Position numbers and translations under genes: made by a program. 55,022 nt of DNA. It comes from Nocardioides lijunqiniae. Lineage in GTDB: Bacteria; Actinomycetota; Actinomycetes; Propionibacteriales; Nocardioidaceae. Below are positions 1 through 10,168 of the stretch, piece after piece; the first letter of the stretch is position 1; every line of letters begins with the position of its first letter. The notes under the pieces are model-generated. The model did no database searches. It had not been told where the DNA came from and was given only the letters and a program-made list of their open reading frames with translations. The DNA lies in contig NZ_JACJGM010000038.1 of assembly GCF_015024225.1 (NCBI RefSeq), positions 1 through 55,022 on the forward strand, read 5' to 3'.

Positions 1-2
1 CG

Positions 3-146
3 GCCAGCGGCGCCCCGGTCGAGCTGCCCGAGGCCAACGGCCGCCGCGACGGCTCCGGGACACCGGCCCCGCAGCCGCTCGCCGCCGCGGCGGGACCGCT
101 GTCGGCGCGCGTCGGCGTGGCCCCCTCCACCGATGTGGAAGGCTGA
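3..146 (+). CDS. C-terminal end of an unidentified protein (partial)
   Basis: Frame 3 is open from the window edge to a TGA at 144-146 and encodes about 47 residues rich in Ala, Pro and Gly, ending in the residues STDVEG. Only the tail is present and it looks disordered, so no family can be named. The stop lies 4 bases before the ATG of the next gene, whose ribosome binding site (GGAAGG, 136-141) is inside this frame. That spacing suggests one operon with translational coupling to the lipoprotein gene. The other two forward frames are less convincing because one is the out-of-frame extension of the next gene. Confidence 0.5.
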   Translation, partial: ASGAPVELPEANGRRDGSGTPAPQPLAAAAGPLSARVGVAPSTDVEG

Positions 147-150
147 CCGC

Positions 151-849
151 ATGCGTTCCCGCCTAGCTCCCCTGGCCGTCGCCGGCGCCCTCGTGCTCGC
201 CCTCACCGCCTGCGGAGGCGACGACGAGGGCGGCACCAGCAGCGCCTCGCCCGAGGAGGCGATGGCCACCGCCAAGACCGAGCTCGACGAGACCAGCGGC
301 GTGGCCATCACCCTGTCGACCGACGACCTGCCCGACGGCGTCACCGGCATCCTCGAGGCCGACGGCGTCGGCACCCACGCGCCGGCGTTCGAGGGCACGA
401 TCGACGTGTCCATCGCCGCGGGTCAGTTCCAGGTGCCCGTCGTGGCGGTCGACGGCAAGGTCTTCGCCGAGATCCCGCTCAGCCCGGGCATGCAGGAGGT
501 CGACCCCGGCGAGTACGGCGCCCCCGACCCCGCCCAGCTGATGAGCCCCGACAAGGGCTTCTCCTCGCTGCTGGCCGCGACGACCGACCTGGAGAAGGGC
601 GAGTCGATCCGCGGCGGCGAGGGCAACAAGGAGATCTTCACCGAGTACTCCGGCACGGTCCCCGGCGACGTCGTGAAGAACATCATCCCCGGCTCGACGG
701 GCGACTTCGACGCGACCTACACCGTCTCCGACTCCGGCCAGCTGCGCGAGGCCGTGCTCACCGGCGCGTTCTACGAGGACGCCGGCTCCATGACCTACAC
801 CCTGGGGTTCGACGACTACGGCACCGAGAAGGACATCACCGCGCCGTGA
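151..849 (+). CDS. lprG: LprG/LppX-family lipoprotein
   Basis: A 232-residue protein with a lipoprotein signal peptide: Arg-containing start, hydrophobic stretch at about residues 8-18, and lipobox LTAC with Cys21 as the expected lipidation site, followed by an acidic Gly-rich linker. The rest matches in character the LppX/LprA/F/G fold, a periplasmic half-barrel that carries triacylated lipids. In mycobacteria lprG is co-transcribed with the MFS transporter P55 and the two move triacylglycerol and lipoglycans to the outer layers. Here the next gene is a P55-like MFS protein whose GTG overlaps this stop (GTGA), reproducing that pair. I chose ATG 151 because it gives a standard signal peptide and has GGAAGG 9 bases upstream; an in-frame ATG at 133 would add MWKADR before it. 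Confidence 0.8.
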   Translation: MRSRLAPLAVAGALVLALTACGGDDEGGTSSASPEEAMATAKTELDETSGVAITLSTDDLPDGVTGILEADGVGTHAPAFEGTIDVSIAAGQFQVPVVAVDGKVFAEIPLSPGMQEVDPGEYGAPDPAQLMSPDKGFSSLLAATTDLEKGESIRGGEGNKEIFTEYSGTVPGDVVKNIIPGSTGDFDATYTVSDSGQLREAVLTGAFYEDAGSMTYTLGFDDYGTEKDITAP

Positions 850-2615
850 GCGGCTCGCCGCGCGTGCTGCTCGGCCTCGCCGCGGTGGCGGTGGCGTTCG
901 CCGCCGCCGACACCTACGTCGTCGTCCTCGCGCTGCCGGAGATGGTCGGCGCCGTCGGCGTCTCGACCGAGGAGCTCCAGCGCGCCGCGCCCATCATCTC
1001 GGGCTTCCTGCTCGGCTACGTCGCGATGCTGCCGCTGATCGGCCGCATCGCCGACCTGCGCGGCCGGGTGCCCGTGCTCGTCGCGGCGCTGGTGATCTTC
1101 GCGTTCGGCTCGCTCGTCACAACGCTGGCCTACGACATGCCCAGCATGGTGTCGGGCCGGTTCCTGCAGGGGCTCGGCGGCGGCGGCCTGGTGCCGGCCA
1201 CCCTCGCCCTGGTCGCCGACCTCTACCCGCGCGAGCGGCGCGGCGTCCCGCTCGGCGTGGTCTCGGCCGTCCAGGAGCTCGGCAGCGTCATCGGCCCCCT
1301 GTTCGGAGCCGTCGTGCTGGCGGTCGCCGACTGGCGCGCCATCTTCGTGATCAACCTCGTGGTCGGCCTGGTCCTGGCCGCCGCCATCCACGCCCTGCGT
1401 GGTCGCCCCGTGCCCGAGGACATGCCGCGGCAGGAGGACCGGAGGAAAGGACTCCCCGACTTCCTGGGCGCCCTGCTCCTGCTGGTCACCCTGGGGGCGG
1501 GTGCGCTGGTGTTCCTGCGCCCGGCGCGGCTGCTGCGCGACCTCACCTGGGGGCAGATGTTCATCCCGTTCGCCGGTGACGGCCGGTGGCTGACCCCGGT
1601 GGGCGCCACCGCGGTCGTGGCGCTGCTGCTGCTCGTCGTGCGGTGCTTCACCGCCCGCAGGCCGCTGGTCGACGGCCCGAGCTGGGTGCGCAGCGCCCGC
1701 GACGCCGACCTGACCGGCGCCCTGTTCCTGGCGGTCGCGCTCGGAGGCGTCATCCTGACCTTCGCCACCGCCGACCCCAAGATCCAGCTGGTGGCCGACC
1801 AGGGCTGGTGGTACCTCACCGGCTCCGCCATCGCCACGCTCGCCCTGGTCGTGCACCTGCGCCGGACGCCGTCCCCGCTGGTCCCCCGCGGCGCCCTGCG
1901 GCGTACGCCGGCCTGGGGCGCCATCGTCGTCAGCTTCTTCGTCGGCGCGGCCCTGATCGCCGCCCTGATCGACATCCCGCTCTTCGCCCGCACGACCGTC
2001 CACCGCGACTCGCAGCTGATGGCCGCGCTCGAGCTGGTCCGCTTCCTGGTCGCGCTCCCGGTGGGCGCCGTGGTCGGCGGCTACCTCACCCGCCGCTTCA
2101 GTGCCGGGCTCATCACGGCCGTCGGCATGCTGATGGCCGCCGCCGGCTTCGTGCTGATGACCCGCTGGGACATCACCAGCCTCGACAGCCTGCACTCCGA
2201 CGCGACGCTCGTCCTCTGCGGCTTCGGGTTCGGCCTGGCCCTGGCCCCGGTCAACGCCGCGATCCTGGCCAGCACCGACGACGACGTCCACGGGGTGGCC
2301 AGCGCGATGGTCGTCGTCGCACGGATGGTCGGCATGCTCGTGGGCATCTCCGCGCTCACCGCGATCGGCCTGCGCCGCTACTACGCCTACCTCGAGGACA
2401 ACCCGATGCCGGCGGCCCGGGAGGTCTGCGACGGCAAGACCCGCTGCCGGGCCTTCAGCGACCTGCTCGCGGGCGCCGGGATCCCCCAGGAGCACGCCGT
2501 CTTCGCCGGCGCCGCCGTGTGCGCCGTGCTCGCCGCCGTGGCCGCCCTGGTGCTCTTCCGCGGGGCCGCGACCCGCTCGTTCAGCACCGCCGACGTCCTG
2601 CGCGCAGGCGGCTGA
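846..2615 (+). CDS. MFS transporter, P55-like (DHA2-type)
   Basis: A 589-residue integral membrane protein with about 14 hydrophobic segments, typical of the DHA2 drug/lipid exporter branch of the major facilitator superfamily. The conserved loop between the second and third segments is present (GRIADLRGR, near residue 66), and motif C-like glycines occur in VQELGSVIGPLFGAVV. Two loops with charged residues interrupt the middle of the protein. It starts with GTG 846 inside the stop of the LprG-like gene, so the two are translationally coupled. In mycobacteria the equivalent partner, P55 (Rv1410c), works with LprG in exporting triacylglycerol and also affects drug tolerance; that role is inferred here from the pairing. 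It is somewhat longer than mycobacterial P55. Confidence 0.8.
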   Translation: MSGSPRVLLGLAAVAVAFAAADTYVVVLALPEMVGAVGVSTEELQRAAPIISGFLLGYVAMLPLIGRIADLRGRVPVLVAALVIFAFGSLVTTLAYDMPSMVSGRFLQGLGGGGLVPATLALVADLYPRERRGVPLGVVSAVQELGSVIGPLFGAVVLAVADWRAIFVINLVVGLVLAAAIHALRGRPVPEDMPRQEDRRKGLPDFLGALLLLVTLGAGALVFLRPARLLRDLTWGQMFIPFAGDGRWLTPVGATAVVALLLLVVRCFTARRPLVDGPSWVRSARDADLTGALFLAVALGGVILTFATADPKIQLVADQGWWYLTGSAIATLALVVHLRRTPSPLVPRGALRRTPAWGAIVVSFFVGAALIAALIDIPLFARTTVHRDSQLMAALELVRFLVALPVGAVVGGYLTRRFSAGLITAVGMLMAAAGFVLMTRWDITSLDSLHSDATLVLCGFGFGLALAPVNAAILASTDDDVHGVASAMVVVARMVGMLVGISALTAIGLRRYYAYLEDNPMPAAREVCDGKTRCRAFSDLLAGAGIPQEHAVFAGAAVCAVLAAVAALVLFRGAATRSFSTADVLRAGG

Positions 2616-2682
2616 GGCCTCCCGGCTCCTCGGCCGGTGTCCACGGTGCCGACGCGGTCTCCCGGTCGTCGTCCGGTTCGGC

Positions 2683-2688
2683 TAGGTT
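2683..2688 (+). promoter_or_regulatory. candidate -10 box (TAGGTT), leaderless start
   Basis: TAGGTT lies 7 bases before GTG 2696 and no Shine-Dalgarno sequence is visible. It is one of ten TANNNT boxes in this window placed 6-7 bases before a start codon, as expected for leaderless transcripts. Confidence 0.5.
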
Positions 2689-2695
2689 CGCGGTC

Positions 2696-3190
2696 GTGGC
2701 TGACTTCGACGACCTGCTCGCCGCCAACCGTGACTTCGCCTCCGACTTCGCGCTGAGCGGCTTCGACGGTGTGGCCCACGCGGGCGTGGCGATCGTGACG
2801 TGCATGGACTCGCGCATCGACCCCCTCGGCATGGTGGGCCTCAAGCCGGGCGACGCCAAGATCTTCCGCAACCCCGGAGGCCGGGTCACCCCCCAGGCCC
2901 TCGAGGCGCTGGTGCTCGGCACCCACCTGCTGGGCGTCGACCGGATCCTGGTGGTGCCCCACACCCGCTGCGCCATGGCGAGCAACACCGAGGAGGAGAT
3001 CCGCGAGCGGATCTCGGCGTCCTCGGGCCAGGACGCCTCGTGGCAGACCTTCGGCGTCATCGCCGACCAGATCCAGGCGCTCACCGAGGACATCGCCCGC
3101 ATCCGCACCCACCCGCTGATCCCGACCACCACGGTCGTCGGCGGCTTCGTCTACGACGTCGACACCGGCCTGCTGCAGCAGCACCTCTGA
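2696..3190 (+). CDS. beta-class carbonic anhydrase
   Basis: A 164-residue cytosolic zinc enzyme interconverting CO2 and bicarbonate. The zinc ligands are visible: CMDSR (Cys with the Asp-Arg dyad, near residue 36) and the pair H-x-x-C in PHTRCAM. The length and the conserved GDAKIFRNPGG segment match the compact beta class found in mycobacteria (Rv1284-like). GTG 2696 gives the usual N-terminus (ADFDDLLAANRDFA); the reading frame is open far upstream, but that part is a shadow of the MFS gene. It stands alone with its own predicted promoter, and repeats follow it. Confidence 0.88.
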   Translation: MADFDDLLAANRDFASDFALSGFDGVAHAGVAIVTCMDSRIDPLGMVGLKPGDAKIFRNPGGRVTPQALEALVLGTHLLGVDRILVVPHTRCAMASNTEEEIRERISASSGQDASWQTFGVIADQIQALTEDIARIRTHPLIPTTTVVGGFVYDVDTGLLQQHL

Positions 3191-3213
3191 CCCCGGCGCC
3201 GCGCTGCGTCCAC

Positions 3214-3250
3214 GGTGGTTGAGGTGCGAGCGCCAGCGAGCCTCGAAACC
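3214..3250 (+). repeat. interspersed repeat R1, copy 1
   Basis: Copy of a roughly 38-bp imperfect palindrome beginning GGTGGTTGAGGTGCGAGCGC and ending CTCGAAACC. Two further copies lie at 30048-30086 and 30408-30446; this copy has one extra C and diverges at its right end. It is followed at once by an R2 copy, the same arrangement as at 30048/30091. Confidence 0.8.
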
Positions 3251-3258
3251 GCGTCTTC

Positions 3259-3306
3259 GGTGGTCGAGCAGCGAGGAGCGCCAGCGACGAGCGGCCGTCG
3301 AGACCC
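3259..3306 (+). repeat. interspersed repeat R2, copy 1
   Basis: Begins GGTGGTCGAGCAG and ends GTCGAGACCCC, about 48 bp, with self-complementary ends. Four more copies, in both orientations, lie between 30091 and 30345. It is noncoding and sits downstream of the carbonic anhydrase gene. Confidence 0.8.
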
Positions 3307-3703
3307 CTGCACCTCTGGCTGTCTCCTCGGGCTGATCTGGGTGCCGCGCGCTTAGCCGGTCGCGTCTCCGCCTCAAGGATCGCCTGCGGCGCCCGCTTCG
3401 CGGCGCCCTTCGGGCGTCCTTGACCCGGAGCCTCTCTCGACCGGCTTGACGGCGCACGGGGCGGACACGGGCTTCGCCCGCGCCGCCCGCGCAAAGCGCG
3501 GCACCCTCCTCATGGGGCTGGTGTTGCTGGTGGTGCTTCGACCGACACTCAGCGTCGGCAGTTCGGCGCCACGCCGGCTCGGCCGAGCGCGGCCGGGTCC
3601 GCCATCGGCTCGAACTGCCGACATACCGACCCTCCGGTCACGCCGCGTCCCGCCGCCCGCGTTCGCTCAGGACGAACAGTGGAACACCGCCGCGGAGCCG
3701 GAG
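3307..3703. other. noncoding stretch with inverted repeats
   Basis: About 400 bases without a convincing gene. It holds a hairpin-prone GC segment (3374-3425, arms around CAAGGATCGCC and GGCGTCCTTG) and a perfect 12-bp inverted repeat, GTCGGCAGTTCG at 3554-3565 with its complement at 3611-3622, enclosing a GC-rich quasi-palindrome. Open frames on both strands here have Arg/Pro-rich compositions without family features and were not accepted as genes. Confidence 0.6.
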
Positions 3704-3724
3704 GTTGAGTCGATCACGCTCAAC
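3704..3724 (+). promoter_or_regulatory. HAIR operator (HspR site) of lon
   Basis: GTTGAGT, 7 bases, GCTCAAC. The HspR-associated inverted repeat consensus is CTTGAGT-N7-ACTCAAG, so spacing and core bases match. It lies 29 bases before the lon start codon, and its left arm coincides with a possible -35 (TTGAGT, 3705-3710), which fits repression. Streptomyces lon is a known HspR target; regulation here is inferred from the site. Confidence 0.75.
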
Positions 3725-3752
3725 GTTTGAATCTCTCCGAAAGAGGCGCTCC

Positions 3753-6110
<2,358 letters not shown>

Positions 6111-6137
6111 CCGGGTAGCCCGGCCACGTCATCGGAC

Positions 6138-6761
6138 TCAGTGGTCGGAGCAGCAGGGGATCTGGTGTCGGCTCTCGAAGGGCACCAGGTCCCCTGCTGA
6201 CGCCTGCACCAGCACGACGCACCACCGGTCGCGCCACGTCGGGCGGACGAAGCCGGTGAGGTCGAGCATGGTCCCCGGCCCCACCTCCCTGCCGGCCAGG
6301 CCCTCGACGGCGTCCACGCAGGAGAGGGTCAGCACGTCCGCGACCGCGATCCGGCGCTCGACCTCGGCCTGACCGGGGAAGCGCGCCAGCCGGCCGGCGC
6401 GCCGCTCCTCGTGCTCGGCGAGGGCGTGGTCGGCGCCGGCGACCCGGTCGTCCGGCCCGGCGGCGCTGCCCGTCGGCGCCACCACGACACCGGCGTCGGG
6501 CAGGGCCTCGGCGAGCAGCCGCTGGGCCTCTTCGCCCCGGCGTGCCTGGCCGTCCCACGAGAGCACGACGGCGGTGTGCGCCACCGGTCCCGGCACGACG
6601 TGCGTGCTCGCCAGGTCGCTGGGGCCGGGCAGGCCCGCGACGCCGTCGAGCAGCGCGTCCAGCCGGTGCAGCAGGTGCTCGGCGCCCGCGTGGTCAGCCG
6701 TCCCGGCATCGACGGCCAGCACGAGCGCGGCCGCCGTCGCCGAGGTCGGGGGAGGTGTCAC
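6138..6761 (-). CDS. protein of unknown function, coupled to PHP protein
   Basis: A 207-residue protein that I do not recognise. The GTG start at 6761 overlaps the stop of the upstream PHP-domain gene (GTGA), so it is surely translated with it. It begins with a Pro/Thr/Ala-rich segment, has no clear membrane helix, has an internal region rich in Glu/Arg (ALAEHEERRAGRLARF), and ends in a Cys-Cys pair and a terminal Asp-His (CCSDH), which could bind metal. No signal peptide is evident, whereas its partner carries a Tat signal, so the two may act on different sides of the membrane. A cytosolic partner or a regulator is possible; no function is claimed. It converges on lon, with only 27 bases between the stops. 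Confidence 0.6.
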   Translation of the reverse strand: MTPPPTSATAAALVLAVDAGTADHAGAEHLLHRLDALLDGVAGLPGPSDLASTHVVPGPVAHTAVVLSWDGQARRGEEAQRLLAEALPDAGVVVAPTGSAAGPDDRVAGADHALAEHEERRAGRLARFPGQAEVERRIAVADVLTLSCVDAVEGLAGREVGPGTMLDLTGFVRPTWRDRWCVVLVQASAGDLVPFESRHQIPCCSDH

Positions 6762-8497
6762 CGGCCCGGCACGACCCAGATCGGGTTCGTGTAGAACCAC
6801 AGGTCGAGCCACGGGTCGGCCGAGCCCACGACGTCGATGGCCGGTCCCTGCGGGTCGACCGCCGTGCCCAGGAAGCCCGGCTGCTGGCGGTTGCCGTCGG
6901 TGCCCCGGAGCCGGACGTAGAAGGGCTCCTCGGCCACGCCCAGGTCGTAGCGGAGCTCGTAGGTGCCGGTGCGACCGGAGGTGTCCCACTGCCGGACGAC
7001 CTTGGTGTCCGGTGCGGTGAACCGGTCCCGGTCCTTGGCCGCCGACAGGGGGTCGACGGCGCCCCGGACCACGTCGACCCGGTTGAGCTGCGGGAGGAAC
7101 TGCGCCCAGTTCGGCACGTCCTGCGCCGTGATCCGCACGACCAGCTCCAGCCGGCTGCCGCGCCTGGCCTGCAGGGTGCCGCCCAGCGTCTCGCTCCGCG
7201 TGCCGCCACGACCCGACGACCGGACCGTCACGTCCACGGACTTCACCAGGCCCCCGTGGTCGACCCACATGCGGCCGTCGCGCATGCCGCGCATGACGTC
7301 GACGTAGCCGCGCGACGCGGCCCCGACGTGGGTGCGGCTGTAGAAGCCGGGCCAGAAGTCGCCGGCGGTCAGGTTGACCCGGCCGCCGTAGACGGGGTCG
7401 CCGTAGCGGCCGTCGGCGTCGAACTGCGCCTGGGTCGAGCCGTCCGGGCGCTTCGAGGTGTCGGACCAGTTGACGTGGGAGTCGGAGTTGGCGCTGATCG
7501 ACCACGGCTTGCCCTCGGCGAGGAGGCTGTCCCACAACCCGCCGACGGTCGACGTCATCCAGTCGAAGCCGCCCCAGGTGCGGTAGCTCTCGGGCGGGTA
7601 CGCCGCGAACGAGTCCGGCCGCTGCGCGTTGCCGTAGAAGCCGCGGGCCGAGCCGGGGCCGTAGCCGGCCGGCAGCCCCGCCGCCTGGTGGCCCGGTGCG
7701 CCCTCGAAGCCGATGGCGACGCGGGGATCGGCGTCGCGCCAGGCTCGGATCTCGTGCGGGCTGTCGATGCCGTTGCGGGCAGGGTGGTTGGCGAGGAACA
7801 GTGCGTCCGACACCCGGCGCTTGTCCACCTGCTTGCCGAGCCACTGGATGCCTGCGACGGCCAGCGCCTCGTTGGCCGCGGCCCCCTTGACGTTGCCGTC
7901 GTAGTCGTTCTCGAACTGCTTGAGCACCGCCACCTCGTGGCGGCCGGGCGCGACGAACACCGTGCCGTGCTCGGCCGAGGGGATGTTCCACTCCAGGCCC
8001 TGGAAGACCAGCGTGCCGGGCAGCTCCTGGCGGGCGGCGACGATGTCGGGGTTGACCAGGTCGACGCCGAGGCGGGCGTGCGTGGGTCCGCCGTGGTCGG
8101 TGATGACGAGCCAGTCCAGCCCGTACGCCGCGGCGTGCTGGGCCTGGTCGAGGACGGTGTACTGGCCGTCGGAGCTGTGCTGCGTGTGGATGTGGTGGTC
8201 GCCGGCGAGCCAGACCCGGGGTCCGCGACCGGGGCCGCGACCGCGCGAGGAGCGCGTCCCCTCGGCCATGGCCGGCGTGACGCCGCTCATCCCGGCGATG
8301 CCGGCCGTGACGGCGCCGGTGATGCCGGCGGCGCGCAGGAGGTTGCGCCGCGAGAGCTCGGAGGGCGAGAGGTCGCGGTCGGGCACCGTCTCGTCGGCCG
8401 CGGCGCGGGTGGCCGCCACGGCCTCGGGGTCGACGTCGCGGGCGTGGGCGTGTGCGTGGTCGTGGTCGTGCAGGTGGGGGTGCTCGTGGTGGGTCAC
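6758..8497 (-). CDS. Tat-exported PHP-domain metallohydrolase
   Basis: A 579-residue protein. The PHP domain is shown by GDHHIHTQHSSDG (His-x-His metal ligands), ITDHGG, and later histidines in FLANHP and NSDSHVN, the pattern of the polymerase/histidinol-phosphatase phosphoesterase fold. A twin-arginine signal SRRNLLRAAG occurs about 50 residues from the start, followed by a hydrophobic stretch and a likely cleavage after AMA, so the folded metalloenzyme should be exported. The N-region before the Tat motif is unusually long and His-rich (HHEHPHLHDHDHAHAHA). GTG 8497 was chosen because GGAGGA lies just upstream; a longer frame to 8764 would run through the riboswitch of the divergent gene. 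The C-terminal part resembles a beta-rich substrate or cell-surface domain. The substrate is unknown. Confidence 0.8.
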   Translation of the reverse strand: MTHHEHPHLHDHDHAHAHARDVDPEAVAATRAAADETVPDRDLSPSELSRRNLLRAAGITGAVTAGIAGMSGVTPAMAEGTRSSRGRGPGRGPRVWLAGDHHIHTQHSSDGQYTVLDQAQHAAAYGLDWLVITDHGGPTHARLGVDLVNPDIVAARQELPGTLVFQGLEWNIPSAEHGTVFVAPGRHEVAVLKQFENDYDGNVKGAAANEALAVAGIQWLGKQVDKRRVSDALFLANHPARNGIDSPHEIRAWRDADPRVAIGFEGAPGHQAAGLPAGYGPGSARGFYGNAQRPDSFAAYPPESYRTWGGFDWMTSTVGGLWDSLLAEGKPWSISANSDSHVNWSDTSKRPDGSTQAQFDADGRYGDPVYGGRVNLTAGDFWPGFYSRTHVGAASRGYVDVMRGMRDGRMWVDHGGLVKSVDVTVRSSGRGGTRSETLGGTLQARRGSRLELVVRITAQDVPNWAQFLPQLNRVDVVRGAVDPLSAAKDRDRFTAPDTKVVRQWDTSGRTGTYELRYDLGVAEEPFYVRLRGTDGNRQQPGFLGTAVDPQGPAIDVVGSADPWLDLWFYTNPIWVVPGR

Positions 8498-8656
8498 GGG
8501 GTCCTCCGGAGGGACGGGGGGATCGTCGGGGGAGCTCCGACGGTCCTCCCGTCCGCTGAACGCGGGCCGAGCGGCCGGTGCCGCCGAGGTGAACGCTCGC
8601 GAGGGTCCGCGTCGGGGTGACGAGGGATGAGACGAGCCCGTCCCGGATCGTGGACC

Positions 8657-8670
8657 CGATGTGCACATCG
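8657..8670. promoter_or_regulatory. 14-bp perfect palindrome, possible operator
   Basis: CGATGTGCACATCG sits between the divergent PHP gene and the riboswitch, 14 bases before the candidate -10 of the latter. It could bind a dimeric repressor or activator; no family is assigned. Confidence 0.35.
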
Positions 8671-8683
8671 TGAGACGCGGCCG

Positions 8684-8689
8684 TACTGT
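8684..8689 (+). promoter_or_regulatory. candidate -10 box of the metM transcript
   Basis: TACTGT lies 9 bases before the first base of the riboswitch P1 helix at 8699, so transcription starting about 7 bases downstream would include the whole aptamer. No clear -35 is seen. Confidence 0.5.
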
Positions 8690-8698
8690 CTCTTCCAG

Positions 8699-8827
8699 CT
8701 CATCAAGAGGGACTGAGGGTACGGCCCAGTGAAGTCCCGGCAACCGCCACGTGCTCCCTGCCATCGCGCAGTCGTGGAAACGGTGCTAATTCCGTCCCGG
8801 CGCGAGGTACGTGCCGGGGAAGATGAG
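8699..8827 (+). ncRNA. SAM-I (S-box) riboswitch
   Basis: The closing helix P1 is CTCATC (8699-8704) with GATGAG (8822-8827). Between them lie the S-box landmarks: AAGAG after P1, AGGG...GGCCC, a GTGAAG turn, CCCGGCAACC, the GGTGCTAATTCC strand of the SAM pocket and a P4-like GGC...GCC hairpin. The GGGAC near 8709 can pair with GTCCC near 8793. The order and wording fit class I, not the actinobacterial SAM-IV class. AAGGAGGA (8828-8835) abuts P1 and the ATG is at 8839, and I see no terminator hairpin with a U-run, so control is probably at translation initiation: SAM binding should lower expression of the downstream pair. Confidence 0.88.
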
Positions 8828-8838
8828 AAGGAGGATTC

Positions 8839-10128
8839 ATGAGCGCCGTCATCGCCGAGCAGGCTGAGACCACCAGCACCACCACCAGCGGGATCCGCGA
8901 GGGTGCCTTCGGCAACGCCCGGACCCTGACCTGTCGCGAGTGCGGCCACGAGGTCGAGCTCGGCCCGCACTACGCGTGCATGGAGTGCTTCGGCCCCCTC
9001 GAGATCGCCTACGACTTCCCCGCCGTGACGCGTGAGCAGATCGAGGCCGGCCCCCGCAACATCTGGCGCTACAAGGCGCTGCTGCCGGTCCCGACCGACA
9101 TCGAGCAGAGCCCCAACATGGAGCCCGGGTTCACCCGCCTCCTCAAGGCCGGCAACCTCGGCCGCGAGCTGGGCATCGACAACCTCTGGGTCAAGGACGA
9201 CAGCACCAACCCCACCAACTCGTTCAAGGACCGGGTCGTCGCCTGCGCGCTGAGCGCGGCCACCGAGTTCGGCTCGAAGGTCTTCGCCTGTCCGTCCACC
9301 GGCAACCTCGCCAACGCGGTCGCGGCCGCCGGTGCCCGCGCCGGCATCAAGACCGTCGTCTTCATCCCCAGCAACCTCGAGAAGCCCAAGCAGGTCAACT
9401 CCGCGGTGTTCACCGAGTCGCTGGTCGCCGTCAACGGAAACTACGACGACGTCAACAAGCTCGCCTCCGAGATCGCGGGCGAGGAGGACGGCTGGGCGTT
9501 CGTCAACGTCAACGTGCGCCCTTACTACGCCGAGGGCTCCAAGACGCTGGGCTATGAGATCGCCGAGCAGCTCGGCTGGCGCCTGCCCGACCAGATCGTG
9601 ATCCCGGTCGCCTCCGGCTCGCAGCTGACCAAGGTGCACAAGGCCTTCCAGGAGCTGATCAAGCTCGGGCTCGTCGAGGACAAGCCCTACAAGGTCTTCG
9701 GCGCCCAGGCCAACGGCTGCTCGCCGGTGTCGGCGGCCTACAAGGGCGGCACCGACGCGATCCGCCCGGTCAAGCCCGACACGATCGCCAAGAGCCTCGC
9801 GATCGGCAACCCCGCCGACGGCATCTACGTCCTCGACATCTGCCGCCAGACCGGTGGGGCCGTGGAGGACATCACCGACGACGAGGTGCGCCAGGGCATC
9901 GTGCTCCTGGCTCGCACCGAGGGCATCTTCACCGAGACCGCCGGCGGCACCACGGTCGGCGTCCTGAAGAAGCTCGTCGAGACCGGCCAGCTCGACACCT
10001 CGCTCGAGACCGTCGTCATCAACACCGGCCACGGTCTCAAGACCCTCGACGCGGTCTCCGACTCCGTCGGCCCGGTCGCGACCATCGAGCCGTCGTACGC
10101 CGCCTTCGTCCAGACCGGCCTGGCCTGA
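8839..10128 (+). CDS. metM: threonine-synthase-like PLP enzyme, probable homocysteine synthase MetM
   Basis: A 429-residue fold-type II PLP enzyme. It has an N-terminal zinc-ribbon-like pair (Cys32, Cys35, Cys47, Cys50) and the PLP lysine in NSFKDR (Lys130), and most pipelines would call it threonine synthase. Three facts argue for methionine synthesis instead: a SAM-I riboswitch directly upstream, a MoaD/ThiS-type sulfur carrier directly downstream, and the match to the reported Streptomyces MetM/MetO system, in which a threonine-synthase homologue converts O-phosphohomoserine to homocysteine using the thiocarboxylated carrier MetO (recalled, not looked up). Threonine repression by SAM would make little sense. 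The alternative is a true ThrC whose flux is balanced against methionine. An excellent SD (AAGGAGGA) fixes the ATG. Confidence 0.8.
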   Translation: MSAVIAEQAETTSTTTSGIREGAFGNARTLTCRECGHEVELGPHYACMECFGPLEIAYDFPAVTREQIEAGPRNIWRYKALLPVPTDIEQSPNMEPGFTRLLKAGNLGRELGIDNLWVKDDSTNPTNSFKDRVVACALSAATEFGSKVFACPSTGNLANAVAAAGARAGIKTVVFIPSNLEKPKQVNSAVFTESLVAVNGNYDDVNKLASEIAGEEDGWAFVNVNVRPYYAEGSKTLGYEIAEQLGWRLPDQIVIPVASGSQLTKVHKAFQELIKLGLVEDKPYKVFGAQANGCSPVSAAYKGGTDAIRPVKPDTIAKSLAIGNPADGIYVLDICRQTGGAVEDITDDEVRQGIVLLARTEGIFTETAGGTTVGVLKKLVETGQLDTSLETVVINTGHGLKTLDAVSDSVGPVATIEPSYAAFVQTGLA

Positions 10129-10168
10129 GCCGGACCGCACCGCACGCACCGACAGCCAGGAGCCACCC

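Noticed and set aside
816..2495. Long minus-strand open frame (559 codons) opposite the MFS gene
   Set aside because: It is rich in Arg, Gly, Asp and Gln without family features, a common artefact opposite high-GC genes, while the plus frame is a clear transporter.
3373..3624. 83-codon minus-strand frame in the repeat region
   Set aside because: It lies within inverted repeats, has Arg/Ala/Pro-rich composition and no ribosome binding site.
8699..8827. SAM-IV riboswitch, the class often cited for actinobacteria
   Set aside because: The landmarks (AAGAG, CCCGGCAACC, GGTGCTAATTCC, closing GATGAG) are those of SAM-I.
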